Shown: positions 33,768-43,960, counted from the stretch's first letter. The stretch is DNA of 64,000 bases from Pseudonocardia bannensis (GCF_012911875.1 NZ_JAAXKZ010000017.1:1-64000), one strand, 5' to 3'. Numbers and translations are program-made. The notes: generated by a model from the sequence alone, not told the origin.

Positions 33768-35120
33768 TCAAGCGGACACGGGGAACCCCGGCGTCGCCGC
33801 CGCGAGCACGAAGGCGACGGCGACGATCTGGCAGGCCAGGGCGGAGCGGCGGTAGATCCGCTCACTGCGTGCCCGCCGGCCGGAGAGCAGCGGGTCCGCT
33901 CGGCGCCGGTGGAGGTGGAGATATCCCCAGTGCCCCAGCACGAGCAGCATCACCGCGAGCGCCCCCTGCGGCAGAACGCCCGCGGGCACCGGCCCGTTGC
34001 CCGGGGATGCCGACGTCGAACCGTCCGGCACGGCGGCACCCGGCGCGGGCGGCCCGTCGGTCCGCCACGCGTCGGGCACCGCCTCGGGATTCGCCGGAAG
34101 GTATCGGGGCGCGTACTCGACGCCGGCGTTCCTGATCTGCTCCTCGACCCACGGCCGCCAGATCCGGCTCGCCGATTCGGTGAGCAGTTCCTGACGCAGC
34201 GGGCCCTGTGCCGCCTCGAAGCTCAGTGGTTCGGCGGGCACGACCTCGGCGACCTGGCCGACGTTCCAGCCGTTGCGGGTCTCGACCGGGCCGAAGACCT
34301 CACCTGGCCCCACCGAGAATGCCCGGTCTGCGTAGGGCTTCTCGAGCATGCCCGCGGTGACGAGCCCGAGATCGCCACCTGCGTTCCGAGTGCTGCCGTC
34401 CAGCGAATGCTGCCGTGCCACCGTGGCGAAGTCCCTCCCGCCACGTACCAGCTCGGCGACCTGGTCCGCTTCGGCTCGGCTGGACACGACGATGTTGCGC
34501 AGGCCGCGCCGTTCCGGGTTGACGAGCTCGTTCCTGCGCTGCTCGTAGGCGGTGCGGACATCGCCGTCGGTGACGCTGACTTCCTTGGTGACCTGCTCGA
34601 ACAGCGTGCCGACGGCGCTCTGGAGCTTGATCTCGTCGAGTACGTCGCGTTCGGAGGCCCCGAAGGTACCGAGCGCCCGGATGAACCCCTCGCGGCCACC
34701 GTCGGGGAACTGCTGCTCGATGAACCTCGTGAGAATGTCGCGGGCGGCCTCGTCGGAGGTCACGACGCCCTGCCGGCGCGCCGCCTGATCGAGGACGATG
34801 CTCATCGCGATCGATGCGGCGACGTCCCGGCGGAACCGGTCCAGTCCCGATTCGTCGGAGGGGGGCTGGATGCCGTACAGGGCTCGCAGGGTCTCCGTTC
34901 GCTTCTCGAGCTCCCGCTCCGTGAGGAGTCGATCGCCCACCTTCAGGGCAGCATCCTCGGGAAGACCACCGGTCCAGGCGATCGCGGCCCCCGCTCCCCC
35001 GGCCAGGACGGCGAGCGATGCGGCAGCGGCGACGAGGAGCGCCCTGCGGCCGGTCGGCCGGCCCAGGCCCCGCAGGTGGTCCCGGAGGTGCCGCGGCCAA
35101 CGTGTGATGCAGGAGATCAT
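33768..35120 (-). CDS. Membrane-anchored parvulin-type peptidyl-prolyl isomerase
   Basis: This 450-residue protein has an N-terminal membrane anchor (ALLVAAAASLAVLAGGAGAA, about residues 28-48), a SurA/PrsA-like chaperone region (KVGDRLLTERELEKRTETLR, then VTSDEAARDILTRFI), a PPIC rotamase domain (LRNIVVSSRAEADQVAELV, then STRNAGGDLGLV and FSVGPGEVFGPVETRNGWNVGQV), a proline-rich linker and two hydrophobic segments near the C-terminus (residues 390-445). It should act outside the membrane on protein folding. It is the last gene of the Mce operon and overlaps the RND gene by four bases, suggesting a dedicated folding factor for Mce or RND proteins. Confidence 0.85.
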   Translation of the reverse strand: MISCITRWPRHLRDHLRGLGRPTGRRALLVAAAASLAVLAGGAGAAIAWTGGLPEDAALKVGDRLLTERELEKRTETLRALYGIQPPSDESGLDRFRRDVAASIAMSIVLDQAARRQGVVTSDEAARDILTRFIEQQFPDGGREGFIRALGTFGASERDVLDEIKLQSAVGTLFEQVTKEVSVTDGDVRTAYEQRRNELVNPERRGLRNIVVSSRAEADQVAELVRGGRDFATVARQHSLDGSTRNAGGDLGLVTAGMLEKPYADRAFSVGPGEVFGPVETRNGWNVGQVAEVVPAEPLSFEAAQGPLRQELLTESASRIWRPWVEEQIRNAGVEYAPRYLPANPEAVPDAWRTDGPPAPGAAVPDGSTSASPGNGPVPAGVLPQGALAVMLLVLGHWGYLHLHRRRADPLLSGRRARSERIYRRSALACQIVAVAFVLAAATPGFPVSA

Positions 35121-37477
35121 GTGCGCACTCCGGACAGTGGTGTGCGTGGTGAGCCCACGGGCTCGCCGGGTGCGGCGTCGGTTCGCCCGGGCAGCAGCCG
35201 CAGCACCACGAGCGCCGCGAGGTAGGACAGGATCACCGAGCCGGCGAGGGCCAGCCCGAACTGACGGATCATGGACAGACCGGACAGGGCCAGCACGGCG
35301 TAGCCGATCGCCGATGCCAAGGCCGCCACCAACACCGATCGGCCCAGCCATCGGTCCGCGCGGCGACCCGCCTGCGCGAGGAGCACGGCGAACTCACAGC
35401 CTGTCGCGGCCGTCAGGGATCCGAGTGTCACGGTCAGGGGGGACAGCGACAGGCCGGTCGCCCAGACCACCAACAGCCCCCAGCCGGTGGCCAGCGCGGC
35501 GGCCAGCGCGGCGCGCAGGGCATCCGGCCGCCGCCCGAGCCCAGCCACGAGCACGACACCCGCGGCGACGATGCCCAGCATGTTGCCCGCGTACCGGCCG
35601 TCGGAGACCAGTTCGTAACCGCGGGCCGCCACGACGGGCAGGCCCACCACCCTCGCCCGGTATCCCTGCGGTGGTGGCGGGAGTGCGCGCCGGACGTCGT
35701 CCAGCAACCGGTTCTGCGCATCGAGATTCTGCAGCTGGACCCCGAACGAGCTCACCGAGGCACGCCGGTCGTTCCGGACGACCGCGCTGCTCAGGTACGG
35801 AGGCAGCAATCGCATCGCGGCGGTGATCTGTTCGGCGGTCGGAGAGCGACCGAGGAACTGCAGCAGGTCCGGTGCCGACAGGATCGGACGCAACCGGTCC
35901 CCGTACTCCACGATCAGCGCCTCCTGCGCACGGCGGCTCCACTCCAGCGCCTCCGGACGGAGCACGTCGTCCCCGTCGAGGACCACGGCGACCTCGCCGG
36001 AGGAGCCCAGCACCCGCTCCGCGCGCCCGGCGTCGTCCAGCGCTCCCAGTCCGGCCGCCAGCAGCTGCGGGTCGGTCTCGACCCTCAGGCCCGGCAGCGC
36101 GGCCCATCCGCTGGCGGACAGGGCGATCAGCGCGGCCAGGACGGCCATCCGAACCCTTCGCGGCGGTGGCGCCGACACCACGGCAGAACACTGCTCGCGC
36201 TCGGCCGGGAGAGGGGCCGCACCGGGCCGGGACCGCAGGACCAGCAGCGCGAGTGCGGCGGAGACCAGCACGCCGATCGCGAGCGCCACGCCGAACTCCC
36301 GGACGAAAGGGACCGGGGAGACGGCGAGTGAGGCGAAGCTCGCGGCGCTGGCCAGGGCCACGACGAGGACGCCGCGGACCCGGGCTCGGTTGGCGACGTA
36401 GAGGGCGTAGTAGCTGCCGATGCCCAGCAGCACGGGTAGGAACGCCACGACGCCGAGCGACAGGCCGCGGCCGGCCCACCCGAAGGCCGCATAGGTGAGC
36501 GCGGTGCCGCCGAGAGCGACGAACAACGGCACGAGGCGCCGACCCCGGCCGCCGAGCCATGGGATGGCCAGGAAGCAGAGTCCGACCGCGGTCGCGGCGA
36601 TCGCGCCGAGTATCGGAACCTCCCGCCGCACCTGCTCGCCGAGCGCCGCGGTCACGCTGGGGACGCCGGTGACCGTGAGCCGGGTGGACCCGAGATCGGG
36701 CCGGCCCGCCGCCGCGCGCACGGCGTCGACGAGCCGCTCGGTCCCGGCCTGGTCGAGGTTCTCGCGCGGTCTCACCAGCACGGTCACGGCGCGGTCCGAG
36801 GGGACGACGAAGCGCCACTGCGGTTTGGGTGCACCTTCGACGTCGTAGATCACCGACCGGACGAAGCTCGGATTGTGCAGAGTGGGCAGGCCGGCCGGGA
36901 GACCCTGCACCAGCAGGCTGCCGTACCGCTGGTCGAACTCGACGACGGCCTCGTCGCCGGCTCTGGCGACGGCCGCCGGCCCCGCGCCCGCCTCGCGCGC
37001 CTGCTGCTCGGCGGCGGCGCGAAGGCCGTCACGCCGGCCGGTGATCTGCGCGAGCAGGTTCTGGGCCTGGATGGCGACCTGGTTGAGCACGGTCGCCGGG
37101 CCGTAGACCACGGCCACGTTCGGCAACTGCGCGAGCTCGCCTTCGAGGCTCAGCAGCCGCGGCAGCCGATCGGGACCGAGCAGCGACCCGGGTTCGGCGG
37201 ACTCGACCAGCACCACGATCGGATCCCCGCCGAACGACTCCGCCCGCTCCTGCAGGTCCGCCACCGCCGGGTCGCCGGCGGGGAGGAACGACTCGACACT
37301 CGTGTTGATCTCCACCCGGGCGATGCCACCCACGGCCAGCCCGGCCACCGCGAGCACGGCGAGCGATGCCGCGATCGTGCGGTGGCCGGGCCGGCGCGCC
37401 CTGGGGAGCGGAACCGGGCGGAGGAGCCGGGTCGGCAGTCGCCGCGGGTCGGGCAGCCGGAAGCCGCGGAGCCTCAC
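35117..37477 (-). CDS. MMPL/RND-superfamily transporter
   Basis: This 786-residue membrane protein has the two-fold RND layout: a first transmembrane helix (IAASLAVLAVAGLAVGGIA), a large outer domain with SFLPAGDPAVADLQ, five clustered helices (residues about 290-420) with LLGIGSYYALYVANRARV, a second outer domain beginning ALPGLRVETDPQLL, and five more helices to the C-terminus with TVTLGSLTAATGCEFAVLL. MMPL proteins export or move lipids using the proton gradient. It starts with GTG, overlapping the last Mce gene stop. It probably cooperates with the Mce complex, as in mycobacterial mce-mmpL associations, but direction of transport is unknown. Confidence 0.9.
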   Translation of the reverse strand: MRLRGFRLPDPRRLPTRLLRPVPLPRARRPGHRTIAASLAVLAVAGLAVGGIARVEINTSVESFLPAGDPAVADLQERAESFGGDPIVVLVESAEPGSLLGPDRLPRLLSLEGELAQLPNVAVVYGPATVLNQVAIQAQNLLAQITGRRDGLRAAAEQQAREAGAGPAAVARAGDEAVVEFDQRYGSLLVQGLPAGLPTLHNPSFVRSVIYDVEGAPKPQWRFVVPSDRAVTVLVRPRENLDQAGTERLVDAVRAAAGRPDLGSTRLTVTGVPSVTAALGEQVRREVPILGAIAATAVGLCFLAIPWLGGRGRRLVPLFVALGGTALTYAAFGWAGRGLSLGVVAFLPVLLGIGSYYALYVANRARVRGVLVVALASAASFASLAVSPVPFVREFGVALAIGVLVSAALALLVLRSRPGAAPLPAEREQCSAVVSAPPPRRVRMAVLAALIALSASGWAALPGLRVETDPQLLAAGLGALDDAGRAERVLGSSGEVAVVLDGDDVLRPEALEWSRRAQEALIVEYGDRLRPILSAPDLLQFLGRSPTAEQITAAMRLLPPYLSSAVVRNDRRASVSSFGVQLQNLDAQNRLLDDVRRALPPPPQGYRARVVGLPVVAARGYELVSDGRYAGNMLGIVAAGVVLVAGLGRRPDALRAALAAALATGWGLLVVWATGLSLSPLTVTLGSLTAATGCEFAVLLAQAGRRADRWLGRSVLVAALASAIGYAVLALSGLSMIRQFGLALAGSVILSYLAALVVLRLLPGRTDAAPGEPVGSPRTPLSGVRT

Positions 37478-38775
37478 CCGCCGTCCCGCTCCACCCGCGG
37501 GTACGGGCCGTCGAACGGCGCGGGGTCGTTCGACTGGCCCGGTGACGGGTACGCGTTCGACCTGTCCACCACGCCGTCGGTGGGCACCGGGGAGCCGCGG
37601 AGCGACTGCTCGCTGAAGATGAACATGGGCCGCGCGTAGCGCCCGTGCACGTCCACCGAGTTCGCGAGGCCGGCCGACCAGTTGGTGAAGAACGCGGCCA
37701 GGTCGGGACCATACGGTTGCAGGTAGCCCAGCATCGGGTTGAGGTCCGACAGCGCGACCCGGGCCGGCGGAATCAGCGCCCGGGTGTCCTGACCGAACGT
37801 CGGCACCCGATCGAGCGTGGACGGCGCCGCATCGAGGGTGCCGGCCAGCGGCGGCAGCAGACCCCGCAGGTCGCTGCTGACGGCGGGGAGCTGACCCAGC
37901 GCCGTGCTGAGGAACGGCGCGGCCTCGTCGAGGTTCGCGGCCACCGGGCCCAGCGCACCGGACAGTTCGGTCAGCCGGGTGGAGGCCGTCCCCGCGCTGC
38001 CGAGCACCCCGGGGAGCTCGCGCATCGTCGCCTCGATGTCCGCGTTCCCCCCGGCCGTCACGTCGGTGATCCGCTGTGCGTCGAGCACCATCGTCGCGAC
38101 CTGCCCCTGCCGGGTGTCCAGCGCCTGCAACAGTTCCGCGGTGTTCGCGCTCAGCGCCTTGAGGTCCTCCGACTGAGCGGCGAGCGCGTCCAGCGCGGTC
38201 CGGCCCTCACGGCCCAGCGCGCCGAGCCCCTGCACCACCCCGGCGACGTCCTCCCGGCGCCCGTCGGTCCCCGCGCCGAACGATCGCAGCGCGGAGCCCA
38301 GCGCCTCCCGGGCCTGCGGGTCGAGGCTGCCCAGCACGTCGTCGAGCTGCACACCGGGGGTGACGGTGGAGTCCGCCAGCGTGGAGCCGTCGGGCAGTGG
38401 CGGGCCGTTCCCGTCGCGCACGTCGACGTAGGTCTCCTCGATCAGCGTCTTCGCGCCCATCCGCATCGTGACGCCCTCGTGCAGCGGCGCGACCTCGCGG
38501 TCCAGGGCCAGGACGACCCGCGCGGTGCCGCCGCCGGGGTTCTCGATCTCCTGCACCTTGCCGATCCGGACACCTGCCATCCGGACATCGGAGAAGTAGA
38601 CGAGGTTGTCGACGTCGGCGACGTGCACGGTCACGCGGTACCCGCCCCCGGTGATCCCGGGGATGTCGCCACCGCTGTTGACCCACAGGTAGCCGAACAA
38701 CCCGGCGCACGCGCTGGTGAAGGCCGCCAGGGTGAGCAGCCGGAGCGGGGGCAACGCGCTCTGCGGGATCTTCAT
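37474..38775 (-). CDS. Mce-family protein (sixth mce gene, MceF position)
   Basis: This 433-residue protein has an N-terminal membrane helix (LRLLTLAAFTSACAGLFGYLW), the MlaD/Mce domain at about residues 42-125 (YRVTVHVADVDNLVYFSDVRMAGV, KTLIEETYVDV) and a long helical tail ending in QPYGPDLAAFFTNWSAGLA. Mce proteins form a hexameric ring or needle that conducts lipids between the cell surface and the YrbE permeases. The cysteine in TSAC does not give a good lipobox. ATG 38775 overlaps the previous gene by four bases. Confidence 0.93.
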   Translation of the reverse strand: MKIPQSALPPLRLLTLAAFTSACAGLFGYLWVNSGGDIPGITGGGYRVTVHVADVDNLVYFSDVRMAGVRIGKVQEIENPGGGTARVVLALDREVAPLHEGVTMRMGAKTLIEETYVDVRDGNGPPLPDGSTLADSTVTPGVQLDDVLGSLDPQAREALGSALRSFGAGTDGRREDVAGVVQGLGALGREGRTALDALAAQSEDLKALSANTAELLQALDTRQGQVATMVLDAQRITDVTAGGNADIEATMRELPGVLGSAGTASTRLTELSGALGPVAANLDEAAPFLSTALGQLPAVSSDLRGLLPPLAGTLDAAPSTLDRVPTFGQDTRALIPPARVALSDLNPMLGYLQPYGPDLAAFFTNWSAGLANSVDVHGRYARPMFIFSEQSLRGSPVPTDGVVDRSNAYPSPGQSNDPAPFDGPYPRVERDGG

Positions 38776-40052
38776 CGCGGCGGCTCCTGGACGATCGACG
38801 GCAGCTTCAGGAAGGACGCGGTCTCGGGTGTCACACCGGTGAGGCCGCGGAAGAGGCCTCCGTTCGCGTCGGAGAGGCTGAATGCCGAGTTCGTGTTGTA
38901 GACGAAGGCCTGCAGGTCGGTCAGGTACGGCAGGAAGCCCGCTGTGATCGGCTCCAGCCGGGTCGTCGTCGGTTCGAGGTCCTGCAGCGCGCCGTGGACG
39001 TCGGCGACCAGCGGGCGAAGGTCCGCCACCACCGGCCCGGCCCGGTCGACCACCGGTTGCGCGACGTCCAGGGTCTCGTCGACCTGTCCGACCGTGCCGC
39101 GGAGCGCGGACAGGGCCTCGGGCAGTTCCTCGGACGCCCTGGCGACGTTGTCCAGCGTCGGGTCGAGCTGCTCGGTCAGGTCCTGGGTGGCCGACGTGGC
39201 CCGGCGCAGCTCTCCCGTCACCCCCGGCAGCTCCTCCAGCGTGGCCGCGAGCTCGTCGTCCCGGTCGGCGAGCACACCCAGCGTCTGTTGCATCGAGTCG
39301 GCGAGCTGGGCGAGCCGGACGTCCTTCTCGCCGGTCGCCTCCATGATCCGGCCGAGGGAGGCCACCAGGGTGGCGATCTTCTCCCGCCGGGTGCTCAGCG
39401 CCTCGGCCACGGGCGCCAGCCCGGTCAGGGTGTCGTCGGTGGCGCGCAGGCCGTCCGGCAGATGTGCCGGAGCGTTGGCCAGGGCCGTGTCCGCCGTTGC
39501 GAGCAGGCTGGTCAGCGCGTCGCGGCTGCGGTCGTCGAGATGGGTGAGCACCGCGTCGACCTGGATCGGATAACGGCTCTGGGCCTTCGGGATCACCTGG
39601 CCCTCGGTGATCGGGGCGCCCGGCGGGCCGCCCGGATCGATCTCGACGTACATCTCGTTGAGCGGGCTCTTGGGGCGCAGCACGAGCTTCGCGTTGTCGT
39701 AGACCGTGTGCTCATCCCCGTCGATGGCCAGGTGGAGCAGGGCGCTGCCGTCCTCGGTCACCTCGGCGCCACGGATGTCGCCCACCGGCACGCCGGCGAT
39801 GCGCACCTCCTGACCGTTGCCGGGGCTGATGGCCGGGACCGCGTCGAACTCGGCGGTGAAGTGGAACTCCTGCTGCCACGGCCAGTTCGCCCGCTGCTGG
39901 GACAGGATGTAGCCGCCCACGGCGGCACCCAGGATGAGCAACGCGACGAGCGCCGTGACGTCCCGGGCCAGGCCGGGCACCGTCCGGACCCGCTGCCAGG
40001 TGCGGCGCCAGCCGCCGACGCGGGTGTGGAGCGCGCTCGGTGTGTCGGTCAT
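38772..40052 (-). CDS. Mce-family protein (fifth mce gene)
   Basis: This 426-residue protein has a basic N-terminus, one membrane helix (VTALVALLILGAAVGGYILS), the Mce domain with EFDAVPAISPGNGQEVRIAGVP and SPLNEMYVEIDPGGP, and a long coiled tail of leucine-rich heptads (LGRIMEATGEKDVRLAQLAD; QDLTEQLDPTLDNVARASEE). Position five in actinobacterial operons is usually a lipoprotein (MceE), but no lipobox is present here. The C-terminus has PYLTDLQAFVYNTNSAF. It is coupled to both neighbours by ATGA overlaps. Confidence 0.92.
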   Translation of the reverse strand: MTDTPSALHTRVGGWRRTWQRVRTVPGLARDVTALVALLILGAAVGGYILSQQRANWPWQQEFHFTAEFDAVPAISPGNGQEVRIAGVPVGDIRGAEVTEDGSALLHLAIDGDEHTVYDNAKLVLRPKSPLNEMYVEIDPGGPPGAPITEGQVIPKAQSRYPIQVDAVLTHLDDRSRDALTSLLATADTALANAPAHLPDGLRATDDTLTGLAPVAEALSTRREKIATLVASLGRIMEATGEKDVRLAQLADSMQQTLGVLADRDDELAATLEELPGVTGELRRATSATQDLTEQLDPTLDNVARASEELPEALSALRGTVGQVDETLDVAQPVVDRAGPVVADLRPLVADVHGALQDLEPTTTRLEPITAGFLPYLTDLQAFVYNTNSAFSLSDANGGLFRGLTGVTPETASFLKLPSIVQEPPR

Positions 40053-41359
40053 CGCTGCTCCTCCTGCGGGGCGGCAAGCCGGCGGAGCAACTGTTCGAAG
40101 CTGAGGTCCGTCCCGTAGACGCTGCCGGGTCCGAACCCGGGGTTGAACGGGAGCATCGCCCCGTTGGGGTCGGTGCTCTTCGAGGCGTTGCCGATGTTGG
40201 CGGCCATGTAGGCGAACTCCTGATAGAACAGCCGATCGGCGGACCCGCTGCCCTCGTACGGCCCGCTGCCCACGTACGGCGAGAGCACGGTGTGCAGGAT
40301 CGGTCCGTTGACGCGGTCGAGGACCGGGCCGGAGAGGTCGTCGAGCACGGCGGTCGCGTCGCTCGCGGTGGGCACCAGGCTCTCCACCAGCGGCCGGGCG
40401 TCGGCGAGCACCGGGCGCAGGTCGGCGACGAACGTCCGGGCCTCGGCGAGGACAGGATCGGCGTCGTCGAGCAGCGGCCCGAGCTCATGGACCGCGGGAC
40501 GGGCGGCGTCGGCGGTCGTGACGACCCGCTGCAGGGTCCCGTCGAGGTCGGCCAGGCCGGCCCGCGCGGTGGCCAGGTCGACGGGCAGCCCGTCCAGGGT
40601 GGCCGCGAAGTCGTCCCGCCGCTGGTCGAGCACGGCCGTCACGTCCCGCATCGAACCGACGATGGCGTCGAGTTGGCCCTGCTGGCGGTTCAGCGTCCGC
40701 GCCGTGTTCTCCAGCCCGCTCACGGTCCGCGTCAGGTCCATGTCGTCCCCGGTGGCGCCCCGGAGGGCGGCGAGCACCTCCCCGGCCGGCTCGAGCGCGT
40801 CCGGGGCGTCCCGCAGCAGGTCGCGGGCCGCGTCCCGCCCGCCCTCGCGCAGGGTCGCGTCGAGGCGGTCGACGGCGCGTTGCATCCCCACCCTGGCGTC
40901 GGGCTGAAGGGTCTCCGCCACGTCGCCGAGCTCCACCGGGACCCGGGTGCGCTCGGCCGGGATCGTCCCGGAGAACCTCCCCGGGTCGCCCCCCGGCGCG
41001 AGCTCCATGTAGTAGTTCCCGCCGAGCACGGTGGTGGCGCGGATGGCCGCCGACGGCGCGGTGCCGAGCTTGTCCAGCGCGTCGGAGTCGAGCTTCATCG
41101 ACACCTCGACGCCGCCGTCGTCGTCCAGCGCCACGCCGCGGACCACACCGACGGGCACGCCGGCGATCTTCACCTCGGTGACGTACGGCCGCAGGTGGTG
41201 GTCCTGGGCGAACTTCGCCGTGATCGTCTCCCCGAAGCTCAGCATCGTGAGGATGCGGTTCTTCTGGAACGCGGCGGCGCCCACGACCAGGCAGAGGACC
41301 ACCAGCACGATGCCGAGCTTCAGCGGCGAGGCCTGCCTGAATCCGCGGAGCAGCTTCAT
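40049..41359 (-). CDS. Mce-family protein (fourth mce gene)
   Basis: This 436-residue protein starts KLLRGFRQASPLKLGIVLVV, a membrane helix, followed by the Mce domain (AQDHHLRPYVTEVKIAGVPVG and VLGGNYYMELAPGG) and a long helical tail; the end contains VLSPYVGSGPYEGSGSADRL and a short FNPGFGPGS stretch typical of MceD. ATG 41359 follows the previous gene with an ATGA overlap; the frame extends further upstream but without Mce homology. Confidence 0.92.
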   Translation of the reverse strand: MKLLRGFRQASPLKLGIVLVVLCLVVGAAAFQKNRILTMLSFGETITAKFAQDHHLRPYVTEVKIAGVPVGVVRGVALDDDGGVEVSMKLDSDALDKLGTAPSAAIRATTVLGGNYYMELAPGGDPGRFSGTIPAERTRVPVELGDVAETLQPDARVGMQRAVDRLDATLREGGRDAARDLLRDAPDALEPAGEVLAALRGATGDDMDLTRTVSGLENTARTLNRQQGQLDAIVGSMRDVTAVLDQRRDDFAATLDGLPVDLATARAGLADLDGTLQRVVTTADAARPAVHELGPLLDDADPVLAEARTFVADLRPVLADARPLVESLVPTASDATAVLDDLSGPVLDRVNGPILHTVLSPYVGSGPYEGSGSADRLFYQEFAYMAANIGNASKSTDPNGAMLPFNPGFGPGSVYGTDLSFEQLLRRLAAPQEEQR

Positions 41360-42618
41360 CGCGGCACTCCCGTCTTCTCGGTCTGGGCCTCCCCGGGGGC
41401 GGGGTAGGGGTTGCGATGGACGGTCGGGTCGTCCACCAGGGCGCTCCCGCTGACCGTCTCGGGGGCGAGCAGCGGCGCGATGCGCAGGTAGTGACCGGAC
41501 TCGTCGCCGTAGGAGAGGGCCTGCGCGGTGTAGGTGAACCACAGGCCGATCTCGGGCGAGTACGGCGCGAGCGCCTCCAGCGGGGTTCGCGCCCTCCCCA
41601 GCGTGGTCGCGAACTCGGGCGCCAGTGGCCGGGCGTCGGCGACGGTCTGCGTGAGATCCCGGACCGCCGGCTCCGCGGCCTCGGCGACCCCGGGTACCTG
41701 TTGCAGCGGGTCGACGCCCTCGCGGAGCACACCGCGCAGGTCCGGCGTGGCCTCGCCGAGGGCGGCCGCGCCCGGCTGCAACGCGGCCATCGCCGACTGC
41801 GTGTCGGCCAGCGGAGCCTCCAGCGCTTCGAAGGCGCGCCTCGCCTCCGTCAGCGTTCCGGGCGCCGCCCGGAGGGTGTCCTGCAGCGGGACGCCGCCGT
41901 CCACCGCGACCGCCCGCAGGGTGCTGTCCAGCTGATCGACCAGCTGGGCGATGTGCTGCTCCTTCCCACTGAACCGCGCGGCGAGACGTTCACCGCTGCG
42001 CATCAGGCCGACCAGGTCGGTCTGGTCCGACGACGCCGCCGTCGAGATCTCGCCGAGGTCGTGCAGCAGGTGCGGCGCCGCCGTCAGCGCGTCGGCGAGG
42101 TCCTCGCTGCGCCCGGTCAGCCCACCGCCGACCTCGCGGAGCGTGCTCGCCGCCGCGTCCCGGGTGGGTCCGTCGAACACGTCGAGCAGGTCGTCGAGCT
42201 CGTTGGAGTCCACGGTCTGCGCCGCGGGGAGGACGGCCGAGCCGAGCGGCCCGGCTCCCTCGGTGCCCGGGTTCAGTTCGAGGAACTTCTGTCCGAGGCC
42301 CGAGCGGGCCTGGATCGCCGCCCGCGCGTCACGGTAGAGTGGGCGATCGCCGTCGAGTTGCACCTCGACGACCGCGGCGCCGTCCACGAGTTCGATGCCG
42401 TGCACCTGGCCGGCCCGCAGGCTGTTGATCCGGACGTCGTCACCCGGCAGCAGCGCTCCGACCTCGCCGAAGGCCACCTTGGCGTAGGTGTACGACTGAC
42501 CGGGCAGACCCTTGAACGCGAAGATCGCGACGTAGAGGCAGGCCCCGAACACGGCCAGCACCACGGCGCCCACGAGCATCGACCGGGCCTCGGCCGCTCT
42601 CGCACGACGGGTTGCCAT
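41356..42618 (-). CDS. Mce-family protein (third mce gene)
   Basis: This 420-residue protein has a membrane helix (MLVGAVVLAVFGACLYVAIF), the Mce domain with KVAFGEVGALLPGDDVRINS and GLGQKFLELNPGTEG, a coiled tail, and the C-terminal motif LAPYSPEIGLWFTYTAQ that recurs in Mce proteins. It begins one base before the second mce gene's stop. It resembles MceC by position. Confidence 0.93.
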   Translation of the reverse strand: MATRRARAAEARSMLVGAVVLAVFGACLYVAIFAFKGLPGQSYTYAKVAFGEVGALLPGDDVRINSLRAGQVHGIELVDGAAVVEVQLDGDRPLYRDARAAIQARSGLGQKFLELNPGTEGAGPLGSAVLPAAQTVDSNELDDLLDVFDGPTRDAAASTLREVGGGLTGRSEDLADALTAAPHLLHDLGEISTAASSDQTDLVGLMRSGERLAARFSGKEQHIAQLVDQLDSTLRAVAVDGGVPLQDTLRAAPGTLTEARRAFEALEAPLADTQSAMAALQPGAAALGEATPDLRGVLREGVDPLQQVPGVAEAAEPAVRDLTQTVADARPLAPEFATTLGRARTPLEALAPYSPEIGLWFTYTAQALSYGDESGHYLRIAPLLAPETVSGSALVDDPTVHRNPYPAPGEAQTEKTGVPR

Positions 42619-42619
42619 C

Positions 42620-43960
42620 TCAGCGACCTCCCAAGAGTTGACCCACGAGGCCCTGCTCCTGCTCGGGGCTCAGGCCGGTCGCGTTCCCCGACTCGGGCCG
42701 TCCCAGCACCGGGGCGTCCGGCAGTCCCGGCACGTCCGGCACCTCGATGCTCTGCGGTAACGGCTCGAGCAGGTCGCCGCCACCGGGGATCGGCCCGGTG
42801 AGGCTGTTGGGCGTGAGCACGACGAAGGCCCGGAAGTAGTGGCTGAGCCCGTCGTGGCCGTTGGTCGTCAGCGCCCAGAACCGGATGAAGTCCAGGAGGC
42901 CGCCGAGGTGCTCGGTCAGGTGCTCGACGACGGGACGTGTCGAAGTGGCGACGGCTCCCAGGTCCTGGCCGGCCGGCCGGAGGGCGTGGACCAGCGGCGC
43001 CGCCTCGTCGAGCAGCCGCCGGGCCTCGGCGAGAACGGGTTCGAGGCTCGCCAGCGCGGGATCGGCGGCAGCGCTGAGGTGCTGGAGCTCGGAGCTGAGT
43101 TCGGTGAGGTCGTCCGTCACCGGCCTGATCGACTCCAGTGTGGGGGTGGTGGCCTCGGCCACGCCCGCCACCTGCGCGAGCGTGCTGCGGGCCCGGCTCA
43201 GGGTCGCGGGCAGCTGCTGCAGCGATGCCTCCATCGCCGACCGGTTGGCGGCTGTGGTGCGCAGCAGCAGATCGGTCGATTCGAGCAGCCGGTCGAGGTT
43301 CGCGCCGCCGTCGGTCGCGAGCGCACCCGCGACCGGGTCGACGCGATCGATCAGCGAGGTGAGCAGCGTGTTCTGCTCGTTGAGGATCGCCACCAGCTGG
43401 TCGGTGCGTTCGAGGGCCGGCGCCAGCGCCTGGATCGCGCCGTCGATGTTGCGGCCCTGCCCGTCCACACCCTCGCCGAGGGTGGTGATCATCGCCGCCA
43501 GTGCGGTACCGGTCGGCTGGTCCAGGGTGTCGAGGACGTCCTGCAGATCGACGGAGCTGCGGGTCTGGCCGACCGGGATCGGCTGGTCCGCCGGCAGGAC
43601 CGGTGCGGACGGGGAGCCGCGGTCGAGGTCGATGTAGCGCTCCCCGAGCAGACTGACCGGCCGGATGCTGGCGGTCGCGTCGGCATGCAGGGGGAGCCCG
43701 GTCCCGGGCTCGAGCGCCATCGCCACCAGCGCCCTGCCGTCCCGGATCGAGATGGAGGTGACCTCGCCGATCTTGACGCCGCTCGACTTCACCATGTTGC
43801 CGACGATCAACGGGCTCGCATCGGCGAACTCCGCGCGCACCACGTCCTCGTCCGGCCCGCCGCGAACCGAGGTGGCAGCGGCCACCGTGGCGGTGAGTCC
43901 GAGCACCGCGGCGACGACCACCGTCGCCACCCGGGGCCGGCGTCTTCCGATCCTTCTCAT
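42620..43960 (-). CDS. Mce-family protein (second mce gene)
   Basis: This 446-residue protein has an N-terminal hydrophobic helix (VATVVVAAVLGLTATVAA), the Mce domain (EFADASPLIVGNMVKSSGVKIG and SLLGERYIDLDRGSP), and a coiled tail ending in DFIRFWALTTNGHDGLSHYFR. ATG 43960 overlaps the first mce gene by four bases. The MceB position fits its layout. Confidence 0.93.
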   Translation of the reverse strand: MRRIGRRRPRVATVVVAAVLGLTATVAAATSVRGGPDEDVVRAEFADASPLIVGNMVKSSGVKIGEVTSISIRDGRALVAMALEPGTGLPLHADATASIRPVSLLGERYIDLDRGSPSAPVLPADQPIPVGQTRSSVDLQDVLDTLDQPTGTALAAMITTLGEGVDGQGRNIDGAIQALAPALERTDQLVAILNEQNTLLTSLIDRVDPVAGALATDGGANLDRLLESTDLLLRTTAANRSAMEASLQQLPATLSRARSTLAQVAGVAEATTPTLESIRPVTDDLTELSSELQHLSAAADPALASLEPVLAEARRLLDEAAPLVHALRPAGQDLGAVATSTRPVVEHLTEHLGGLLDFIRFWALTTNGHDGLSHYFRAFVVLTPNSLTGPIPGGGDLLEPLPQSIEVPDVPGLPDAPVLGRPESGNATGLSPEQEQGLVGQLLGGR